A DNA stretch of 11,881 nt from Euperipatoides rowelli (taxonomy: Eukaryota > Onychophora > Udeonychophora > Euonychophora > Peripatopsidae), in NCBI GenBank assembly GCA_003024985.2, contig PXIH01S0066209.1; one strand, 5' to 3'. The position numbers and the translations under genes were made by a program. The notes below the pieces were generated by a model that saw nothing but the letters and a program-made list of their open reading frames with translations, was not told the origin of the DNA and did not search any database. Shown here one piece after another: positions 1 to 5,966 of this stretch (the first letter of the stretch is position 1; every line of letters begins with the position of its first letter).

Positions 1-1
1 A

Positions 2-506
2 TCTGGAAAACTTTTTACGTTTTCAGAATTACAACTTTCACAACATATATGCAGACTATTAGGACTTAAAGAAGCTAAAGTAGTTGAATTTTAAAATACA
101 TTCTATATAGAAATTGTGACTTCACTAAACAGTAAGGAGAAAAAAAATCTATCTACATTTGACTATAAGGATTTAGAAAAGATGAAAATAATTTATAAGT
201 ACTTATCCCAGTGTTATAAATAGAGGCATGTATAGTTTATTTATTTATTCTGATGCTATCAACCGGCAAGTCATAGGTGCTATACATGCCCCACTTCTTT
301 TTACTATACCCATAGATACTAAAAAGCAAAATTGTATGATTAATAAAAGATTTGATATTTCACATTATTTACCGGTACCTATAAAATTATTTGACACTAT
401 TGAATTAGACATCAGAGAAGACACAGGTATGCCTATCCTCTTCAGCTACGGAAAAGTTCTACTCAAATTTCATTTCCAATTACGTCATTCTCCCTACTTT
501 GAATAA
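2..506 (+). pseudogene. Penton-like minor capsid protein, C-terminal part, broken
   Basis: This is the C-terminal part of the Polinton penton (single jelly-roll minor capsid) protein, which occupies capsid vertices. Two pieces are seen. The reading frame from 2 carries an LSQHICRLLGL-type segment, has a TAA at 92-94 and stays readable to about 223. After a frameshift near 205-225 the frame of 228 continues to the stop at 504-506. The second piece has the hallmarks of this protein's end: a YSDAINRQVIG segment, APLL, HYLPVP, FDTIELDIREDTG and a final YGKVLLKFHF strand. A MYS...FIYSD stretch directly after the shift suggests that only the frame, not a large segment, was lost. The 5' part lies outside the window. 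The stop overlaps the ATG of the next gene, as in compact viral gene blocks. Family assignment is from recalled motif patterns, not a search. Confidence 0.75.
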
Positions 507-940
507 TGAATCCCTATATAGGCTAGACTATTATGATAGACAAGTTGGGGTGCTGATTTTGATGTATTTAAATGAAGTCCGATTCTGTATGGTTACGGCT
601 TAGGATCCTTTTTTAGTAGTTTATTTTGAAAAATAATACCTTTGGTGAGTAAAGATGTTTGATATATCGCTCCTAAATAACTAGAGTGTCTACCTCGTTA
701 AAACCTCATGTTATTATCACAGTTAAGATGTGGCTAGTGGTGTCTTACAAGATGTAGGACACACAAATTCATCACTCGTTACGAAACAAGAAGTAGGATG
801 TCGAAAATGAAAAAGATCTTGTTCAGTTAAAAATAAAAATAAAAATAATGTTCTTTTTCCAAAGTCTCATTATTGAAAGATTTTGTAAGAGACAGAAGTA
901 CAAAAAGAGGAAGCATAAGAAGACATTGATAAATATTTTC
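506..940 (+). pseudogene. pVI-like minor capsid protein, heavily broken
   Basis: This appears to be a relic of the small Polinton protein compared with adenovirus pVI, an internal capsid protein with a membrane-active glycine-rich segment and a basic tail. The ATG at 506-508 overlaps the upstream stop. Recognisable pieces lie in three frames. DYYDRQVG is at 526-549. After a shift near 549, a glycine/phenylalanine-rich stretch YGYGLGSFFSSLF is at 588-626, with TGA stops at 573 and 627. DVASGVLQDVG is at about 727-759, and a lysine/arginine-rich tail (RQKYKKRKHKK) at 890-922. Position between penton and major capsid genes fits this role. The coding end is unclear because a T/A-rich run (about 937-960) follows; 940 is approximate. 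No continuous frame longer than a few dozen codons survives. Confidence 0.6.
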
Positions 941-959
941 TTTTTTTTAAAAAAAAAAC

Positions 960-2240
960 ATGTCATTACTTCATCATCATTCCTATGAGTCTGCTAAATC
1001 CAAATTAGACCTTTTCACTATTCATGGAACACAAATTCCAATTTTAAAAGGTCAGTGGGTAGAATATATTCCTGTTTCATCTCTCATAGCTTCAGCACCG
1101 ATTGATTTTCTCATTTCAGCAAGTGGTTAACAATATATCGATCGCAACCATAAATACTTTATGTTAAATGTAAAATTGTAAATGTAAAAGTTGAAGATTT
1201 AAAACCCCCAAGTAAAGTAGCTCTGGTGAATTTAATTCTACATTCTTTATTCAATGAAATTACTGTGAGTATGAATGATACTATCATCTCCCATACAAAT
1301 CCTTACTATCCTTACCGAGCACTCATCGAAACCTTATTGAATTATGGAGAAGATGCTATCACTACACAGCTCACTAATGCTTTATTTTTTAAAGATACCG
1401 CTGGACATATGGATGCTACAGATAAAAGTAATGATGGTTTTATGAAACGAAGTGAATTTTTTAAAGAAAGTCAAAGTGTAGAACTTATGGGACCTATTCA
1501 TAGTGATATCTTTTTTCAATCCAATTGTTTATTGAATGGTGTAGCTATGAAATTACGATTGAATAGAAATAGAAATACATTTTGTCTAATGACGAGTGAG
1601 TGAAGTTGTCGAAGCTTATAAAATTCAAATAGAAGAATGTAAATTGTATGTTAGAAAAGTTATCATCTCCTCACTGGTTCTTCTAGGTCATGGCCATGCA
1701 CTACTTAAAAGAACAGCCAAATATCTGATGGATCATACCATATTTAAAACAATCTCCATATCTGCAGGCATGCATAATACTACTTAAGATAAATTAATTA
1801 TTTCAGACAAATTCCTAAAAATCTTGTTCTAGCCTTAGGAGATAATTCAGCATTTAATGGAGATTATACAAAAAATCCATTAGTTTTCATCATTTTGATT
1901 TGAATTATCTAGCCTTATATTTAGATAATGAACAGTATCCATTTAAGCCACTACAATTGGATTACAAGAATCATTTAGATCTTAATGTCTACAATATGAT
2001 TTTTAATGGTAACAGTAAAATGTTTAAAGCTGTCGGAGGAGTTATTACTCTTGAAGATTATGCTCATGGATATATGTTTTAGCTTTAACCTGACTTAGAA
2101 ACTCTAGATCATTATTCATTAATCAAACATGGGGTTTAAGACTCAATTTACACACAATAGTTCTTATTATTTATGCCGTCTTTGGAAATATTTTAGAAAT
2201 CTATCATAAAAGAAAAGTAATTTACAAGTATACCACATAA
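960..2240 (+). pseudogene. Polinton major capsid protein (double jelly-roll), broken
   Basis: This is the hexon-like major capsid protein that forms the icosahedral shell. It spans about 427 codons from ATG 960 to TAA 2238-2240, near the usual length for animal Polinton capsids. The N-terminus has SAKSKLDLF and KGQWVEYIPVSS. The longest surviving piece (1226-1603) contains the central NPYYPYRALIETLLNYG motif. YVRKV is at about 1654-1671, LGDNSAFNGDY near 1838-1870, and the C-terminal AVFGNILEIYHKRKVIYKYT ends at 2237. Breaks seen: TAA at 1128 and 1179, frameshifts near 1178, 1595 (beside a GAGTGAGT doublet), 1790-1805, 1890, 2080 and 2130, and TAG at 2080. The next ATG begins 6 bases after the stop. 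Gene identity is strong; the exact break list may be incomplete. Confidence 0.87.
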
Positions 2241-2246
2241 AAATAT

Positions 2247-2678
2247 ATGGATACATTACAAATTGAAAAAAATTACATCACCAGAATTTGTTGGTGTTTA
2301 TGCTCGAGATCCATTTTCTGTAAATCCTAAATGTGGAGTTTATGTATAGAATACCGATCCTACAACTTACCCTGGAGAACATTGGTTAGCTGTATACGGT
2401 GAAACAACTCATGTGGAATTCGTTGATTCGTACGGACAACCACCAACTACTGAAGATTTTTGACCATCTTTAAAATCATTTCATTTACCTATGAAGGAAT
2501 AGGTACGATGTGTGGCCAGTACTCTATATTATACTTGCTGCATCGATGCCAAAGATGGACATTGTTTGACATTCTTAATATATTTAGAAAAGAAAATAAT
2601 CATAATGATATGTTTATTAACTTTTATATTTACAAACATTTTAATTTACAAAAAGCTATAATGGAACCTTTCTTTTAA
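2247..2678 (+). pseudogene. Adenain-like cysteine protease (capsid maturation), broken
   Basis: This is a relic of the Ulp1/adenain-family cysteine protease that processes virion proteins. The ATG at 2247 opens MDTLQIEKNYI. The frame then shifts near 2270 to one carrying FVGVYARDPF and the catalytic histidine in GEHW (His codon 2380-2382) and the acidic residue in VEFVDSYG (Asp codon 2425-2427). A TAG at 2347 and a TGA at 2461 interrupt it. The last piece, in the frame of 2460, carries the nucleophile motif MCGQYSI (Cys codon 2511-2513) followed by LYLLHRCQ, and ends at TAA 2676-2678. The order His, Asp, Cys and a total of about 144 codons fit the family. All three active-site codons remain, so the loss is through frameshifts and stops. 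Gene order after the capsid gene is typical. Confidence 0.85.
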
Positions 2679-2683
2679 TGATT

Positions 2684-2689
2684 AATAAA
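2684..2689 (+). promoter_or_regulatory. Polyadenylation signal AATAAA, plus strand
   Basis: AATAAA begins 5 bases after the protease stop codon and lies just before the convergent minus-strand gene block. It is placed to end transcripts of the plus-strand capsid/protease block. The hexamer is common in AT-rich DNA, so the assignment rests on position. Confidence 0.45.
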
Positions 2690-2767
2690 AATTTGAAAAA
2701 GAAAAAATAGTAATGTTATCTGTTTTCAGGAAAATATACATACACATTAACTCTTTTAAAAAATATA

Positions 2768-2773
2768 TTTATT
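2768..2773 (-). promoter_or_regulatory. Polyadenylation signal AATAAA, minus strand
   Basis: Read on the minus strand, AATAAA starts about 8 bases past the stop of the gene ending at 2781. It mirrors the plus-strand signal at 2684-2689, so the two convergent blocks would terminate within about 80 bp of each other. Support is positional only. Confidence 0.45.
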
Positions 2774-2780
2774 GATGTTT

Positions 2781-3410
2781 TTAATACAAAATCAAAATGT
2801 TTTTTTTCACATTTTTCTCTCTTTGTGAAATTGGTCTTTCAACAATTTTTCTTTTCCTGGTCAAGAGGAGTGTTGAAAACACTGATGGTTCAATATTTAA
2901 AATAGATTTAGGAATGTTCAATTGAATTAAGGCGTCTTGAAATTCAGATAATCCATGTGGTTGAAAATTGCTTTTAACTTTCACTAAAACTTTTTTTAAT
3001 AAGTCCACAATATGATTGTTAGGTAAAGTACGATTTTGTATAATAATTTAATTTTTATCATTAAAATCTAAAAGAGATGGATTTTTTGATATTTCATGTA
3101 AAATATTTTCAGCTGATTTATGATATGTCTTCGGCATAAAATCCAAAATATGTTGGAAAGATTTTTGTGAATCTGGAAGTTAAAATTGAATTGTTTTATT
3201 CTCTTCATTTTTATTCACATTTAAATATTTCATTAACACTTGATTGTAAAGTTGCATTTTCTTAAAGATGGGTAATGATGTAGAATTTAAAATAGTTGAC
3301 ATTTCTTGATCTACAAATTATGTTATCGGTAAAGATGAGGGTGATATACCTATAGGATCATGAGGAGGTTTCATCACACATTGTAATTCATTTACTTTAA
3401 CAAGATACAT
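2781..3410 (-). pseudogene. Conserved Polinton protein of unknown function, three nonsense codons
   Basis: One minus-strand frame runs from ATG 3410 to the stop at 2781, about 209 codons. It is interrupted only by three TAA codons (after SLPIT, after KTIQF and after DFNDKN), with no frameshift. The N-terminus reads MYLVKVNELQCVMKP. The C-terminal half has HIVDLLKKVL followed by FQPHGLSEFQDALIQLNIPKSI and a lysine/arginine-rich tail. A 'small domain ending in a nonpolar NxP segment' of this kind recurs in animal Polintons next to the ATPase, but its function is not established; I assign none. The frame opens 7 bases after the previous gene's stop, so the three minus-strand genes form one compact block. 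The absence of frameshifts over 630 bp contrasts with neighbouring genes. Confidence is good that this was a gene, moderate for the family. Confidence 0.65.
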
Positions 3411-3417
3411 TTTTCCT

Positions 3418-3715
3418 TTATCTACCGGCGATTAGACTGATAAATGCTGGAATAAGAACGGCTAAAAGTCCTGGAAGAAAACAATCTTGTATAATTATTC
3501 GCGTTTTAGTTTTGAGTGGTACTTTTTTCTGAGCTAGTAGAACTGATATATTTTTATGTCTTTGTAAACCTTTCAGTTTTGAGGTGATATTTTTATATTT
3601 CCTGGAATAGCATTCAATGTGATTTTACTAATCATTTTTATTAAATCTAATGGAGTGGTTTCAATCAATTGTTTCTGTTGCCTACCTTCACATGACTAAG
3701 TAATACTGCACTCAT
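3418..3715 (-). pseudogene. Small basic protein with C-terminal membrane helix, frameshifted
   Basis: A short minus-strand gene lies between the ATPase and the gene at 3410-2781. The ATG at 3715-3713 overlaps the last codons of the ATPase frame. The clearest N-terminal piece (QLIETTPLDLIKMISKI, about 3675-3620) lies in another frame and ends at TGA 3575. A frameshift near 3578 leads to a basic stretch (RHKNISVLLAQKKVPLKTKT) followed by a hydrophobic helix, LPGLLAVLIPAFISLIAG, ending at TAA 3420-3418. Basic residues before a single C-terminal hydrophobic helix match small proteins that Polintons encode near the ATPase. Their role is uncertain; a membrane or capsid-associated role is only inference. 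The start is the least certain part. Confidence 0.55.
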
Positions 3716-4348
3716 TTTTGCTGATCCATTTCTTACTGATATAAATGACCAGGGTTTCTCCTGGAAGTACTCCCGACTTAAGTTGGAAGAGTTCTGATGT
3801 TGGCGGGGCAAGATTAATCATTAAATACCCACACATATTTGAAGTCACATCCTCATACAAACCTTTAACATATTGAATATCACCAGTCAAATTTGTGAGG
3901 CAAAGGTTAAATTTTTTTTTATTACAATGATTTTTAAATAAAATGATATAGTGGGAATTTAAACAAATGGTTCTTAAATCTTTAAAGTAAAGATTCTGTG
4001 TAATAAGAATAATACTTAGATTTTTATGGTGACTTCCTCTTGTAAATAATGTAGTAATATGACTATATTTACTACAACAATCCATTAAATCATCAAGTAC
4101 AATTAGATGACATTCAGGAAATCTATCAATATTACTAAATAAATGCTCAAGAATTCCTTGAATAAATTTAATTTTTGAATGATGACTTAATTCATTGTAA
4201 AGAGGTTGAGTTTGCACATAACAAATAATATTTGTTCTGGTGGAGGAACAATACATTCTGTTAATATAAGTTTCTTGATAAAAAAGGTTTTCCCACTTCC
4301 TGAACTCCCACTCATTCAACAGGTGGATGGGTGATGAAAAAAATTCAT
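3696..4348 (-). pseudogene. FtsK/A32-like genome-packaging ATPase, frameshifted
   Basis: This is the P-loop ATPase of the FtsK-HerA group that translocates the genome into the capsid. From ATG 4348 the frame reads MNFFHHPSTC, then TGA, then a perfect Walker A (GSSGSGKT, about 4309-4286). A single-base-type frameshift near 4215 moves coding into the frame that is open down to the stop at 3698-3696. That long piece has QPLYNELS, the Walker B segment CHLIVLDDLMD (about 4115-4083, two acidic residues) and the sensor-like LITQNLY (about 4012-3990). Total size, about 217 codons, fits Polinton ATPases. Nucleotide-binding and hydrolysis motifs are preserved, so loss of function comes from the early TGA and the shift. 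Next gene overlaps its end. A TTTCATTTCAG tract 23 bases before the ATG resembles a 3' splice site. Confidence 0.87.
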
Positions 4349-4489
4349 GCTGATAGTTTGATGAGCTTCACTGAAATGAAACAAAAAAAATACAACACCT
4401 ATATCTTTATGAGAAAAAATGATTAAGCATAGTTTTTATTAATAAAACAATTAACATTTTTAGACAAATTGAATACTCTTATAGAGAAA

Positions 4490-4512
4490 TTGTGGTGGCT
4501 CTAAAAAGGGCC
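4490..4512 (-). promoter_or_regulatory. Histone-mRNA-3'-end-like stem-loop
   Basis: The minus strand reads GGCCCTTTTTAGAGCC followed by ACCA, which closely follows the metazoan histone 3' stem-loop: a six-pair stem opening with GG, a T-rich four-base loop and a trailing ACCA. One of the six stem pairs (C against A) is mismatched. In replication-dependent histone genes this element binds SLBP and directs cleavage without polyadenylation. No histone coding sequence was found upstream on the minus strand (4513-5000); that stretch is repeats. It may be a relic, a captured element or chance. Confidence 0.4.
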
Positions 4513-4527
4513 ATTGGGTTTTTGTAT

Positions 4528-4544
4528 AGTTCTTAAAAAGAACT
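4528..4544. repeat. Perfect 7-bp-stem inverted repeat
   Basis: AGTTCTT and AAGAACT are separated by three A residues, giving a perfect short hairpin. On the plus strand it is followed after a few bases by a run of seven T. It lies 16 bases from the histone-like stem-loop and on the minus strand has a similarly T-rich loop. Confidence 0.6.
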
Positions 4545-4596
4545 GAGGTTTTTTTCAATCTTCACCAGTACCAGGAATGATGTTTGTAGAGATTCA

Positions 4597-4788
4597 AACA
4601 GGAACTCAGCTTAACAGGAACTCAGCTTAACCTGAACTTAGCTTAACAGGAACTCAGCTTAACCTGAACTTAGCTTAACAGGAACTCAGCTTAACAAGAA
4701 CTCAGCTTAACAGGAACTCAGCTTAACATGAACTCATCTTTAGAGGAACTAAACTTAACAAGAATTCAGTTTAAAAGGAACTTAGCTA
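4597..4788. repeat. Tandem array, twelve copies of a 16-bp unit
   Basis: The unit AACAGGAACTCAGCTT repeats with an exact 16-base period, with copies starting at 4597 and every 16 bases to 4773. Copies 3 and 5 share a variant (AACCTGAACTTAGCTT) and alternate with the main form, suggesting growth in 32-bp steps. The last three copies are more diverged, marking the older edge. Sixteen is not a multiple of three and no frame across the array is open, so a protein repeat is unlikely. Confidence 0.95.
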
Positions 4789-5069
4789 AAGAAACAAGAT
4801 ATGGTGAAATAATATGAATCAAAACTTCTACTTAAAGACTAACCCAAATCAATAAAATTTATTAATTTATATACCTCAAGCTGTATAACTTTTTCAAATA
4901 ATGAATTCATATAAAACTTTTGATAGAAAAAAGAGAGACTACTAGCTATGTATAAGTGAATAACTTTGATTAAGTAAAGAAAATACTATAAAAAATAGGA
5001 TACCATCATAGTAGTGTATGCCAATGAAATAACATAAATGTTGTATTTAAAAAAATATTGCAGACAATA
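4789..5069. other. AT-rich spacer, no gene seen
   Basis: The segment between the 16-bp and the first 35-bp array is AT-rich with frequent stops in all frames. I see no coding signal, RNA gene or further repeat. Confidence 0.6.
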
Positions 5070-5162
5070 AAAGTTAATGACTGTTAACTTTGTAATTTAT
5101 AAATAAAGTTAATGACTGTTAACTTTGAATAAGTGGAATACAGTTAATGACTGTTAACTTTG
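5070..5162. repeat. Array I: three copies of a 35-bp hairpin repeat
   Basis: Copies begin at 5070, 5105 and 5140, so the period is exactly 35. Each holds an inverted repeat with arms AAAGTTAA and TTAACTTT around a six-base TGACTG centre (left arm altered at one base in the third copy). The linkers between cores are diverged, whereas the hairpin cores are nearly identical. Confidence 0.93.
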
Positions 5163-5415
5163 TACTTGAATAAAAAAAAATGGGAATAATGTATACCACC
5201 ACTATTGGATTCTATGTGTGTAATAAAAAAATATTAAAATAAAGAGAATTAGATTCAAGGATATTTACAAGGATCAAATCCTTAGTATTAAAAAAATTTC
5301 CAACTGTATATGAATATGACATATCCCATACATCTTATAAAACATATGAGATACAATCAAAGAAAGAAATCATAAGTACAATTTAGTACACTTTATTTTA
5401 AAAGTAAACTAGAAA
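5163..5415. other. AT-rich spacer between the 35-bp arrays, no gene seen
   Basis: There is no open frame of note and no recognisable motif. The stretch separates two arrays of the same 35-bp unit, so it may be an insertion into, or a decayed part of, a once continuous array. Confidence 0.6.
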
Positions 5416-5742
5416 AGTGGAATAAAGCTAATAACTGTTAACTTTGATTAAGTGGAATAAAGTTAATGACTGTTAAGTTTGATTAAGTGGAATAAAGTTA
5501 ATAACTGTTAACTTTGATTAAGTGGAATAAAGTTAATAACTGTTAACTTTGTTTAAGTGGAATAAAGTTAATGCCTGTTAACTTAGTTTAGGTGGAATAA
5601 AGTTAATAACTGTTAACTTTGATTAAGTGGAATAAAATTAATGACTGCTAACTTTGTTTAAGTGAAATAAAAAATAATAATAACTTAATTTTGGATAAGT
5701 GGAATAAAGTTAATGACTATTAACTTTGATGAAGTGGAATTA
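5416..5742. repeat. Array II: nine copies of the 35-bp hairpin repeat
   Basis: Cores begin at 5424, 5459, 5494, 5529, 5564, 5599, 5634, about 5669 (degenerate) and 5706. The unit contains AAAGTTAAT, a short centre, TTAACTTT, then a linker of the form GATTAAGTGGAAT. Cores vary at the centre (TGACTG, TAACTG, TGCCTG). The eighth copy has lost most of the inverted repeat. The same unit forms array I. Confidence 0.95.
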
Positions 5743-5966
5743 AAATAATATATAACTCAAATATTTGAAAACAAGGCAATTTAGAATAATATCTATTTTT
5801 ACATCACTTTTTTGCTAGAAAATAAACAAGAATTTGGGCTATTACATTAATCAAGAATCTTTCATTATGCTTATAAAAAAGTTTATATGACTATAACTTG
5901 TTGTATTGTAAAACATTTTTTATAAAGGAAAAAAGAATAAAGAAAAAAATCATGAAACAGATTTCA
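5743..5966. other. Non-coding spacer downstream of the polymerase
   Basis: AT-rich DNA lies between the last 35-bp repeat and the polymerase stop. No gene is seen. No AATAAA was found on the minus strand close behind the polymerase stop. Confidence 0.5.

Larger units (their letters stand above)
4349..4596. other. Intergenic region with two hairpins
   Basis: No protein-coding signal was found on either strand between the ATPase start and the 16-bp repeat array. It contains two short hairpins, listed separately, and a pyrimidine tract ending in TTTCAG on the minus strand just above the ATPase start. Confidence 0.6.

Noticed and set aside
209-219. TATAAATAG resembling a TATA box on the plus strand
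   Set aside because: It falls inside the penton coding relic, directly at the frameshift before the segment beginning MYS, and no gene starts at a suitable distance downstream.
4597-5742. CRISPR-like repeat arrays
   Set aside because: The 16-bp array has no spacers, and the 35-bp units have similar linkers, not unique spacers. The setting is an animal-type transposon, so these are tandem repeats.
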